Source: JAVBTR01 sp031556065 | Lineage (GTDB): Bacteria > Bacillota > Clostridia > Christensenellales > Aristaeellaceae | DNA: 64,000 nucleotides | Assembly: GCA_031556065.1 (NCBI GenBank) | Contig: JAVBTR010000039.1 | Coordinates: 3,575-67,574, forward strand | Direction: 5' to 3' | Part shown: positions 8,840 through 15,964 of the stretch, one piece after another | How the letters are laid out: the number at the start of each line of letters is the position of its first letter | Position numbering within the stretch: position 1 is the stretch's first letter | The notes under the pieces: generated by a model | Seen by the model: the letters and a program-made list of their open reading frames with translations, nothing else | What the model was told of the DNA's origin: nothing | The model's database searches: none | Program-made: the position numbers and the translations under genes

Positions 8840-9502
8840 ATGACATTCACCCCGGAAAGCTTTCAAAAAGAACCCTCCAACGAGCGGTTCACCGAAATGA
8901 TGGAGCAATATGTTACCTTGCAATGCCGCTATAAATCGGCTTTAAGAGAGATACGCACCAAGCTGGAAATTCTCGATGAGGAATTCCAAATGCGCAACAA
9001 ACGCAACCCTATTCACAACATGCAATCCCGCATGAAAACCTTTCCCAGCATCATTGAAAAGCTGCAAAGAAAGGGCCTTCCCATTACCCTTGAAAGCGCC
9101 ATTACAGAGCTGAGTGATATCGCGGGTATCCGCGTGATCTGTGCTTACATCGACGATATCTATACCCTATATGATCTTTTACTTTCCCAGGACGATATTA
9201 TCCTGAAAGAAACCAGGGATTATATCAAGGAACCCAAGGCCAACGGCTACCGAAGCCTGCATCTGATCGTAGAAATTCCCGTATTTCTATCTGATGGCAA
9301 GGTTTATGTGCCGGTAGAAATCCAGATCCGCACCATTGCCATGGATTTCTGGGCCAGCCTGGAACACCAATTGCGTTATAAAGAACCGGCGCTGATCCCC
9401 AAAGAGCTTAACGAAGAATTGCAGCGCTCCGCCGAAGACATCGCCGCTATCGATCTTAAAATGCAGGCCATTTACAACACCGTATCAAAGCTAAGCAAAT
9501 AA
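8840..9502 (+). CDS. small alarmone synthetase, RelP/RelQ-like GTP pyrophosphokinase
   Basis: Synthetase-only member of the RelA/SpoT family, 220 aa, expected to make (p)ppGpp or pGpp from ATP and GDP/GTP/GMP. It has the RelA_SpoT domain with IAGIRVICAY, EPKANGYRSLHLIVEIP and the catalytic EIQIRTIAMDFWASLEHQLRYK, quoted here by EIQIRTIAMDFW and EHQLRYK. The HD hydrolase, TGS and ACT domains of long RSH enzymes are absent. AAAGGAGGC precedes ATG 8840. It lies 20 bases after the kinase gene and may be co-transcribed with it. Confidence 0.92.
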   Translation: MTFTPESFQKEPSNERFTEMMEQYVTLQCRYKSALREIRTKLEILDEEFQMRNKRNPIHNMQSRMKTFPSIIEKLQRKGLPITLESAITELSDIAGIRVICAYIDDIYTLYDLLLSQDDIILKETRDYIKEPKANGYRSLHLIVEIPVFLSDGKVYVPVEIQIRTIAMDFWASLEHQLRYKEPALIPKELNEELQRSAEDIAAIDLKMQAIYNTVSKLSK

Positions 9503-9513
9503 TTCTATCATTT

Positions 9514-9555
9514 AAAAGCCATACTACCCTCACAATTGAGGGAGGTATGGCTTTT
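9514..9555 (+). terminator. hairpin overlapping the ribosome site of the next gene
   Basis: AAAAGCCATACTACCCTC (9514-9532, with one bulged base) pairs with GAGGGAGGTATGGCTTTT (9538-9555) around a 5-base loop, and a T-run ends the right arm. It is shaped like an intrinsic terminator for the alarmone synthetase. The right arm contains the GAGGGAGGT ribosome site of the following gene, so folding would hide that site. Confidence 0.75.
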
Positions 9556-9990
9556 ATGATGGGGATTATTTTTTCCATTGTCGCCGGGGCAGCCATGAGC
9601 ATTCAAGGTGTAATGAACACCCGCTTAAGTGAGAAAATCGGGCTTTACGAATCCAACATGTTTGTGCAAGGCACAGCTTTTTTGTTTTCGCTGATCGCCA
9701 TGTTCATCCTTGGCAAGGGCGATCTTCACAAGCTGGGCGAAACGCCGAAAATTTACTGGCTGGGGGGCCTCATCGGCCTTGTGATCACCCTAACGGTTAT
9801 GCTTTCCATTAAAGGGCTTTCCCCTACCATTGCCATCTCCATTATCTTGATTTCGCAGCTATTGGTCGCCGCACTGATCGACGCCTTTGGCCTCTTGGGT
9901 GCCGAGAAGGTGGCCTTCACCTGGCAAAAATATATTGGTATGGCACTGATGATAGGTGGTGTGGTCTTGTTTAAATGGCAGTGCGATTAG
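9556..9990 (+). CDS. YdcZ/DUF606-type small DMT transporter
   Basis: Integral membrane protein of 144 aa with about five helices, half the size of a normal drug/metabolite exporter. GAAMSIQGVMNTRLSEKIG near the N-terminus is typical of the DMT_YdcZ family, whose members work as homo- or hetero-pairs of unknown substrate. An in-frame ATG at 9547 is directly next to the ribosome site and inside a hairpin stem; ATG 9556, 9 bases from GGAGGT, is preferred. The 3' end overlaps the convergent DUF2812 gene by 4 bases. Confidence 0.85.
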   Translation: MMGIIFSIVAGAAMSIQGVMNTRLSEKIGLYESNMFVQGTAFLFSLIAMFILGKGDLHKLGETPKIYWLGGLIGLVITLTVMLSIKGLSPTIAISIILISQLLVAALIDAFGLLGAEKVAFTWQKYIGMALMIGGVVLFKWQCD

Positions 9991-11009
9991 GGCAGCAGCA
10001 GCCCCACTACAAGTCCAATCACACCGCCCACCAAAAGCGAAATGGCTATGATGATTAGCAGTGCCTTCAGCGTGCTGATCTGGGTGAGCCTGCCATCCTT
10101 CACATTTAATTGGGCCATGCCATTAGGCTGGCGTTTGTAGATCATGCCCTGTGCCAATACAAGAGCTGGCGTATAACCTAATTCCCTGGCTATTTTCATG
10201 CTTTCCAAGTGCCTATCAGGGCATTTAACCATGGCCAGGCTTTTCATAGGATCACAGGCATATTCTAAATTTCCCGGCCTATGCTTGTCAAACACCAAGC
10301 TACCCTTTTCCATGGCGCATACCTGCCAGCCATCCTGGGCCTTTTGCGTTAAAAAGGCAGCCAAGGCTTTGGCCTTATGGGGGTACTTGCGCACAATAAA
10401 GGTTTGGCTTTCAAAATCGATGATGCGCTTTTCCCATTCGACTTTTGAAATGGAAAGCTCCCTTTCGCAATCCATGGCTGCTTTTTGCAGCATGGTAATG
10501 CACATTAATTCGATCAGTGTCAGCACCATATAAAAGGCACTAAGCAGCTTGCCTGCCCTATCCCCTAGCAAAAGTATGGCAAGAAGATATACCACTGTTA
10601 AAATCACCTGGGCCAAAAGCAGCTCTGAAGCCTGCTTGCTAAAGAAACCGGAAAACCGCATAGCCCGTTCCTTGGCAGCTGTGGGATCGTCGTACAGTTC
10701 ATTGGCGCCTCCCTCTTCATAGGGCTTGCAGAAATAATAATTCATGGTTTCATCCTTGGCTACAGTTTCCCAGCCGGTTTCCATTGCCAGACTCAAAAAA
10801 TCGTCCCTTGCCTCCAATTCTTCCACCGGAGTGTTGTCCGCTACCATCGGAAAACGGTCTGTTTCGTATAAAAGCCGCTGGGGTTCAATGGGTTCAAAAG
10901 TATAAAACACGCCCATCGTCATTTTAGAAAGCTTCCAGCCCTTTTGCGCCATGGTTTCCAGCCAATGCTGCTCCTTGCGAAAGCTTAAATACCAAGCAAA
11001 TTTCTTCAT
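9987..11009 (-). CDS. DUF2812 domain membrane protein
   Basis: Predicted 340-aa protein with an N-terminal DUF2812-like region (MKKFAWYLSFRKEQHWLETM, with an aromatic-rich WLETMAQKGWKL motif in which a conserved Trp-Leu pair opens the domain). Two central helices (about 150-195) follow, then a second copy of a similar fold (WEKRIIDFESQTF, AFLTQKAQDGWQVCAME) and a last helix (about 318-338). The ATG at 11009 overlaps the PadR stop as ATGA. DUF2812 genes very often sit next to PadR repressors; the biochemical role is not known. Confidence 0.85.
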   Translation of the reverse strand: MKKFAWYLSFRKEQHWLETMAQKGWKLSKMTMGVFYTFEPIEPQRLLYETDRFPMVADNTPVEELEARDDFLSLAMETGWETVAKDETMNYYFCKPYEEGGANELYDDPTAAKERAMRFSGFFSKQASELLLAQVILTVVYLLAILLLGDRAGKLLSAFYMVLTLIELMCITMLQKAAMDCERELSISKVEWEKRIIDFESQTFIVRKYPHKAKALAAFLTQKAQDGWQVCAMEKGSLVFDKHRPGNLEYACDPMKSLAMVKCPDRHLESMKIARELGYTPALVLAQGMIYKRQPNGMAQLNVKDGRLTQISTLKALLIIIAISLLVGGVIGLVVGLLLP

Positions 11010-11320
11010 TCCCCTATCCCCCTTAACCTGTTTTGCCCATCCTGCAATTGTTTTTCCAGCCGCTCTATTTCTTCCTTGAGCGTTTCCATGCCAAGGGCTG
11101 TAATGCGGTAGACTTTTTTGTCGCTTAATTCTTGTTCCACTTCGATCCACTCATCCTTTGTGAGCCTGCCCAGCATGGTATACAGCGTGCCGGTACCCAT
11201 CAAGATTCGCCCCTCTGTGGCTTCTTTTAAAAACTTGATGATTCCATAGCCATGGTTGGGCTCCATCAATGCCAGCAAGGTATAATAGGTGGTTTCCGTC
11301 AGCGGTAATGCTTTTTTCAC
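11006..11320 (-). CDS. PadR family transcriptional regulator
   Basis: Winged-helix regulator of 104 aa of the short PadR-s2 type: LTETTYYTLLALMEPNHGYGI in pieces, MGTGTLYTMLGRL (wing/recognition helix) and a C-terminal dimerisation helix. GTG 11320 follows AGGAGGGCAG. It is translationally coupled to the DUF2812 gene. A TTGCAT-17-TACTAT promoter and a dyad lie upstream, consistent with autorepression released by a small ligand or envelope stress. Confidence 0.93.
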   Translation of the reverse strand: MKKALPLTETTYYTLLALMEPNHGYGIIKFLKEATEGRILMGTGTLYTMLGRLTKDEWIEVEQELSDKKVYRITALGMETLKEEIERLEKQLQDGQNRLRGIGE

Positions 11321-11347
11321 TTATCTGCCCTCCTATCGCTCGGCGAT

Positions 11348-11406
11348 ATGTCGATGATCGACGCATCATCAATTGACATAGTAGCATAGCAAAATGTAAA
11401 ATGCAA
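11348..11406 (-). promoter_or_regulatory. PadR operon promoter and dyad operator
   Basis: On the minus strand, -35 TTGCAT (11401-11406) and -10 TACTAT (11378-11383) are separated by 17 bases. Just downstream, TCGAT-G-ATCGA (11351-11361) is a perfect short dyad flanked by ATG and CAT, placed about where RNA polymerase would start. It is a plausible PadR operator. Confidence 0.6.
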
Positions 11407-11416
11407 GCATAAAAAT

Positions 11417-11437
11417 AGCAGGAGCTTGGCCCCTGCT
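11417..11437 (-). terminator. intrinsic terminator after the LacI gene
   Basis: AGCAGG and CCTGCT arms with a GGGCCAAGCT loop, followed on the minus strand by ATTTTTATG, lie 9 bases past the LacI-family stop codon. Confidence 0.7.
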
Positions 11438-11445
11438 TAAGCCTT

Positions 11446-12477
11446 TTATTTTTTCATCACCGATTTTCTTTCCACAATCGAACAGTGAATGATTTCCCGC
11501 TGGGGCGGCGTGTCCGGGTTGGCAATCAATTCCATGATATGAAGGGCCGCGCGAACACCGATTTCCTTTGTGGGCAGTGCCACAGTGGTCAGTGGCGGCT
11601 GCAAGTATTGGGCAATCTCCCGGTTATCGAACCCCACCACCGACATGTCTTGTGGCACAGAAAGCCCTGCTTCGTTCAGCGCATGGATGCAGCCCGCAGC
11701 CATCAGATCGTTCATGGCAAAAATGGCAGTAGGCGGAACAGGCATTTGAATCAGCTCCTTGGTAAGGGCAAAACCCGAACCATACTCCCAATCTCCATAG
11801 CGAATCAGCTCCATTTGAACGCTGAGGCCTGCCTCCTGCAAGGCCAATTGGAATCCACTCAAACGGCGCATGGTGGGGTATGAATGAGGGTGCCCTGCAA
11901 TAACGGCAATTCTTTCATGGCCATTGCTAATTAGATACCGGGTCAGCTCGATAGCACTGTCCTGGTTAGAGTAGGTAACATAGGTGTCTTGGTTTGTCCC
12001 ATGAGAATAGGCAAAAACCAGAGGCCGCTCCAGGGGATCGAACAAAAAATCCAAATGCCTATCATGCATCCCAACATAGATAATCCCATCCACATGGGCC
12101 TGCATCAGCAAGGAGACACCGTTATTGATGCGGGTTCTATATGCACTTATCTGCTCATATTGGTTATAGAGTTTTTCAAGCAAATGCAAATCAAAAAGCA
12201 GCATTCGGTAGCCGCTTTTGCCAATGGTTTCTCCAATGCCGCCCACAATCTCCGCCACTGGCAGCCCTCTGATATCCTCCACCAATACGCCTATGGATTT
12301 GGTCTGCCCCGAGCGCAGGGATTTGGCAAGGGTATTAGGCGTGTAGTTGGCCGTTTGGATTGCCATCAGCACACGCTCTGTGGTTTGGGGGCTCAGCTTT
12401 TTAGAGCCGTTGATCACATGAGAAACGGTTGCGGTGGAAACACCTGCAATTTCAGCAATATCCTTCATGGTTGCCAA
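11446..12477 (-). CDS. LacI family transcriptional regulator
   Basis: Sugar-responsive repressor, 343 aa from TTG 12477. The HTH lies at 4-24 (MKDIAEIAGVSTATVSHVIN), followed by a hinge helix and a periplasmic-binding-protein-like core from about 60. TTG 12477 gives the family-typical N-terminus MATMKDIA and sits 8 bases from an AGG-TGATC ribosome site; GTG 12486 and ATG 12468 are alternatives. It is divergent from the solute-binding protein gene, and three GGTTAA-containing sites lie between them. It most likely controls the arabinoside transporter and GH127 operon and itself. Confidence 0.93.
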   Translation of the reverse strand: MATMKDIAEIAGVSTATVSHVINGSKKLSPQTTERVLMAIQTANYTPNTLAKSLRSGQTKSIGVLVEDIRGLPVAEIVGGIGETIGKSGYRMLLFDLHLLEKLYNQYEQISAYRTRINNGVSLLMQAHVDGIIYVGMHDRHLDFLFDPLERPLVFAYSHGTNQDTYVTYSNQDSAIELTRYLISNGHERIAVIAGHPHSYPTMRRLSGFQLALQEAGLSVQMELIRYGDWEYGSGFALTKELIQMPVPPTAIFAMNDLMAAGCIHALNEAGLSVPQDMSVVGFDNREIAQYLQPPLTTVALPTKEIGVRAALHIMELIANPDTPPQREIIHCSIVERKSVMKK

Positions 12478-12521
12478 GTCGATCACCTGCCCGATGGGTT
12501 AATCGTTTTTCCTTTGTTTTC

Positions 12522-12549
12522 ATTATAATCTAAGTTTTTCGATTGTCAA
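12522..12549 (-). promoter_or_regulatory. LacI gene promoter
   Basis: TTGACA (12544-12549) and TATAAT (12522-12527) on the minus strand are 16 bases apart, both perfect consensus hexamers. The half-site GGTTAATCG at 12497-12505 would lie just downstream of the transcription start, suggesting autoregulation. Confidence 0.8.
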
Positions 12550-12579
12550 TATTTACTTTCAGGGCATAGTGCATCATCA

Positions 12580-12595
12580 GGTTAAGAAATTAACC
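12580..12595. promoter_or_regulatory. GGTTAA inverted repeat, candidate upstream operator
   Basis: GGTTAA-GAAA-TTAACC is a perfect 6-bp dyad lying 34 bases upstream of the -35 box of the sugar operon. It shares GGTTAA with the operator-like site at 12671-12686 and a half-site at 12497. It could allow looping by the LacI-family protein. Confidence 0.55.
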
Positions 12596-12628
12596 TCCTC
12601 TTTTGGCAAAAATCCTCAAAAATCCCTA

Positions 12629-12657
12629 TTGACTTTTTCCATTTCGATGCCTATACT
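12629..12657 (+). promoter_or_regulatory. sigma-A promoter of the arabinoside operon
   Basis: TTGACT (12629-12634) and TATACT (12652-12657) are spaced by exactly 17 bases, giving an expected start near 12664 and an 80-base leader before the binding-protein gene. Confidence 0.82.
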
Positions 12658-12670
12658 GAAGCTAAACGAG

Positions 12671-12686
12671 GGTAATTCGATTAACC
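12671..12686 (+). promoter_or_regulatory. LacI/GalR-type operator
   Basis: GGTAATTCGATTAACC matches its own reverse complement at 12 of 16 positions, with the central CG step typical of LacI/GalR operators. It begins 13 bases after the -10 box, where a bound repressor would block initiation or elongation. Confidence 0.6.
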
Positions 12687-12744
12687 AACATTTGGAAAGA
12701 AAATTACCATCAAAAAAGACAAGTTAAGAAAGGTGGAACCAACC

Positions 12745-14076
12745 ATGAAAAAACTGCTCGCATTGTTCCTATGCGTATCGATGCTCTTATCGCTGGGCAT
12801 CACAGCATTAGCGGAGGGGGATGGCCGCGTCCATATCACCTATTCTTTCTGGGGAACTCCCGATGAATCCGTTGCCACACAGGCTGTGCTGGATGCATAC
12901 AATGCTTCTCAGGACAAAATTTTCGTTGAACTGATGTGTATCCCCAACGAACAGTACACCACCAAGCTGCAGTCCCTTGCTATTTCCGATCAGCTGCCTG
13001 ACTGCGGCATTATGAACGAGAATGGCACCCTGGCCTTTGCCAATGCGGGTCTGCTGGCCGACGTGTCCGACATGTACGCAGGCAAGGATTCTCAGCCCCT
13101 GGACAGCGTCACCTTCAAAAAGGACGGTGTCACCCCTGTTGCCTATTCCGGCAGCAACGAAATCCTGATGCTGTATTACAACAAGGATATGTTCGACGCC
13201 GCTGGCCTCCCCTATCCTTCCGCCACTGCTGATGGCGCATACTCTTGGGAAGAGTTCATTGAAGTAGCCAAGAAATTGACCATCGACAAAGATGGCAAGC
13301 ATCCCGGCGAAGAAGGCTTCGATGCCGACAACATCGTGCAGTATGGCTGCGTAGTGGATAACTGGACCTGGCAGCTGGAAGTTTGGGCAAAATCCAACGG
13401 CGGCGCATGGTTCTCCAAGGATGGCAAAGAATGCCTGATTAACTCCCCTGAAACCATTGCCTCCATCCAAAAGGTGGCAGACCTTACTCTGGTGGAGCAT
13501 GTGATGCCCCTGTACCTGGGCCTTGCCGATGAAGGTATCATCCGTTCTGTAGCAGCCGGCAACGTTGCCATGGCAACTGGCGGCGCATGGAACATGGGTA
13601 CCTGCATGTCTTCCTCCGGCATCAACTTCGGCATCGGCGTTCTGCCCTACATGGAAGAAAAAGTGACCATTTGCACCTCTGGCCCCCAGATCGTTTTCGC
13701 CAGCAGCAAGCACCTGGCCGAAGCCAAGGAATTCATCGCATGGTACACCCAGGAAGAAAACAGCTGGTTCTTGATTGACAGCGGCATCTGGATGCCCTTG
13801 CTGGAAAAATACTATGAAGAGGGCGAAGCCATGGATCGTTGGCTCAAGTCCGAAAACTTCCCCATCAAGGATTATGACATGGCCAAATCCGTTCTGGTAG
13901 ACTACACCAAGGCTTACTCCCAGTCTACCTGCTGGTACTACACCCCCAACACCAGCGTGTTCATCGATATGCTGCGTTCGGTGCTAAGCCCTGTATGGAC
14001 TGGCGAAAAGACCGCTGAAGAAGTGATCACCGCTAACTTCGACGCCTTGGCCCAGACCATCGAAGAGGATTTCTAA
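12745..14076 (+). CDS. ABC transporter sugar-binding protein, family 1
   Basis: Extracellular solute-binding protein, 443 aa. The signal peptide MKKLLALFLCVSMLLSLG..ALA (1-23) lacks a lipobox cysteine, so anchoring is not evident. The mature part starts ITYSFWGTPDE and fits the SBP_bac_1 fold that binds oligosaccharides. ATG 12745 is 8 bases from AAGGTGG; an in-frame GTG at 12733 overlaps that site and is rejected. It is the first gene of an operon with two permeases and GH127. No ATPase gene is present, so a shared MsmK/MsiK-type ATPase encoded elsewhere is likely. Confidence 0.93.
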   Translation: MKKLLALFLCVSMLLSLGITALAEGDGRVHITYSFWGTPDESVATQAVLDAYNASQDKIFVELMCIPNEQYTTKLQSLAISDQLPDCGIMNENGTLAFANAGLLADVSDMYAGKDSQPLDSVTFKKDGVTPVAYSGSNEILMLYYNKDMFDAAGLPYPSATADGAYSWEEFIEVAKKLTIDKDGKHPGEEGFDADNIVQYGCVVDNWTWQLEVWAKSNGGAWFSKDGKECLINSPETIASIQKVADLTLVEHVMPLYLGLADEGIIRSVAAGNVAMATGGAWNMGTCMSSSGINFGIGVLPYMEEKVTICTSGPQIVFASSKHLAEAKEFIAWYTQEENSWFLIDSGIWMPLLEKYYEEGEAMDRWLKSENFPIKDYDMAKSVLVDYTKAYSQSTCWYYTPNTSVFIDMLRSVLSPVWTGEKTAEEVITANFDALAQTIEEDF

Positions 14077-14091
14077 ATCGAACAAAACTGA

Positions 14092-14122
14092 GGGGAAGCG
14101 TTCGGTAACGCTTCCCCTTTCG
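14092..14122 (+). terminator. attenuator hairpin between binding protein and permeases
   Basis: An 11-bp perfect stem GGGGAAGCGTT/AACGCTTCCCC with a CGGT loop is followed by TTTCGTTT. Partial termination here would give more binding protein than permease, a common arrangement in such operons. Confidence 0.8.
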
Positions 14123-14147
14123 TTTGAACAGGAGGTTACGGTTTAAG

Positions 14148-15062
14148 ATGAGCAACGCTGCAAAAAAGGCTCGAAACAAGATGCACAGGGCAGAATCCAG
14201 GGCGGCGTACGTCCTCCTGTTTCCCTCCATTGTGGGTTTGAGCTGCATTACCTATATTCCCTTATTATGCGTTTTTATTTTAAGCTTCTTCAGCTGGAAG
14301 GGTTTTGATACCGCACGTTTTGTAGGCTTTAGCAACTATATTCGCCTTTTCACCAAGGATTTTTACTTTTACGATTCTGTGGAAGCCACCATTAGATATG
14401 CCCTGCTGGCTGTTGGAGGCAGTATGGTTTGGTCGCTGCTGATCGCTATGCTGCTTAACCGCAAAATCCCTGCAAGGGGCTTTTTCCGTGCTATGTTTTA
14501 CCTGCCTTATGTTTTGCCCGCAATGGCCGTATACCTTGGCTGGGGCTGGCTGTACGATTATAACCATGGGTTTTTCAACAACATACTTATGAACCTGGGC
14601 TTGGGCAAAACCATGTTTCTAGATACCGCAGCCATGGTCATTCCCTCTTTAAGCCTGATCGCCGTATGGCTTTCCGGCAACCTGATCGTGATTTTTCTGG
14701 CAGGCCTGCAGAATGTGCCGCGCATTTACCACGAAGCGGCCGAGATCGATGGCGCTAACGCATGGCAACGTTTTTGGCAGATCACCATCCCCTGCATGAC
14801 CCCCATTATTTTTTATAACCTGCTCATGGCACTGGTGACCAATTTCCAGGTGGTTACCCCCGCACTGGCGCTGACCAGCGGTGGCCCTGGCAATTCAACC
14901 ACCTTTATCAGCTATTTATTGTACCGTTATGCCTTCCAGGACAATAAGCTTGGCTACGGAAGCGCCATTGCCGTTGTGTTTTTTCTGGTGATTGCCGTAT
15001 TTACAGGCATTCTCTTTGCCACCAGCAAATCCTGGATCTTTTATGAAGGAGACGATAAATAA
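14148..15062 (+). CDS. carbohydrate ABC transporter permease, MalF-like
   Basis: Inner-membrane permease, 304 aa, six predicted helices. The EAA loop reads YHEAAEIDGANAWQRFWQITIP, given here as EAAEIDGANAWQRFW, in the second half and contacts the ATPase. The N-terminus AYVLLFPSIVGL is typical of MalF/UgpA subunits. ATG 14148 follows AGGAGG at a somewhat long 12 bases; the frame opens earlier at TTG 14124. The stop overlaps the next permease start by one base. Confidence 0.92.
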   Translation: MSNAAKKARNKMHRAESRAAYVLLFPSIVGLSCITYIPLLCVFILSFFSWKGFDTARFVGFSNYIRLFTKDFYFYDSVEATIRYALLAVGGSMVWSLLIAMLLNRKIPARGFFRAMFYLPYVLPAMAVYLGWGWLYDYNHGFFNNILMNLGLGKTMFLDTAAMVIPSLSLIAVWLSGNLIVIFLAGLQNVPRIYHEAAEIDGANAWQRFWQITIPCMTPIIFYNLLMALVTNFQVVTPALALTSGGPGNSTTFISYLLYRYAFQDNKLGYGSAIAVVFFLVIAVFTGILFATSKSWIFYEGDDK

Positions 15063-15940
15063 TGATTATAGAGCAAGTCAAACAAAAAAATGCTTTCCAA
15101 TCCCGGCGAAAAAAAGAAGCCTTTTTCAACGGTTTCAGTTTCTTCCTGCTTGTTTTATTAACCATCATCGTCATGTTCCCCATTTACTGGATCTTCAGGT
15201 CTTCTCTTATGAACAATGCGGAACTGTATGCCTATCCCCCTGCCTTCTTGCCGCCCAACTGGCGGTTTGAAAACTATGCCGCCACGCTTAAAGAATTCCC
15301 CTTTTGGTCATATCTGAAAAACACCTTCACGATCATTCTGCCCTCTGTTATCGGTGCGACCATCACCGCCACTATGGGTGGCTACGCCTTTGCAAGGCTT
15401 CGTTTCCGCGGCAAAAAGCTGCTTTTCGGTATGTGCGTAGGCTCTATGCTTTTGCCCAGCATGGTCACCCTGGTGCCGTTGTATGTAGGCTGGACCCGGC
15501 TGCTTGGCATGGGCAACACCTATTGGCCTTTGATTCTGCCCCATTTTTGCGGCGGCGGTGCGTTTAACATCTTTTTAGTCCGCCAATTTATAAAAACCGT
15601 TCCCCGGGAACTGGACGAAGCGGCCACCATCGACGGCTGCGGCTTTTATCGCATCCTGGTTTCCATTATCATACCTGCTATCAAATCCGCCATGATTGTC
15701 ATTGCATTGCTTAAATTCATTGAACTATGGAACGATCTACTGCAGCAGACCATCTATATCGACAAACAAGAAAATTTTACCATTGTGCTGGGTCTGTCGC
15801 TGTTTAAGGGTTCACTCAAATCCGATTGGTCCAAGATCATGTGTGCCACCTGCATGGCCTTCGTTCCCGGCGTATTGTTTTATCTATTAGGGCAGCGCTA
15901 CTTTGTAGAAGGCATTGTGATGACAGGCATGAAAAACTAG
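15062..15940 (+). CDS. carbohydrate ABC transporter permease, MalG-like
   Basis: Partner permease, 292 aa, six helices. The EAA loop is ELDEAATIDGCGFYRILVSI, and the opening YPPAFLPPNWRFENY segment is typical of MalG/UgpE subunits. ATG 15062 overlaps the upstream stop as TAATG, so translation is coupled. Together with the upstream permease it forms the channel for the sugar delivered by the binding protein. Confidence 0.93.
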   Translation: MIIEQVKQKNAFQSRRKKEAFFNGFSFFLLVLLTIIVMFPIYWIFRSSLMNNAELYAYPPAFLPPNWRFENYAATLKEFPFWSYLKNTFTIILPSVIGATITATMGGYAFARLRFRGKKLLFGMCVGSMLLPSMVTLVPLYVGWTRLLGMGNTYWPLILPHFCGGGAFNIFLVRQFIKTVPRELDEAATIDGCGFYRILVSIIIPAIKSAMIVIALLKFIELWNDLLQQTIYIDKQENFTIVLGLSLFKGSLKSDWSKIMCATCMAFVPGVLFYLLGQRYFVEGIVMTGMKN

Positions 15941-15964
15941 TTGATCTCATAGGAGGATAACGCC

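Noticed and set aside
12808..13713. A 301-codon open frame on the minus strand
   Set aside because: It is antisense to the sugar-binding protein and has no family resemblance.
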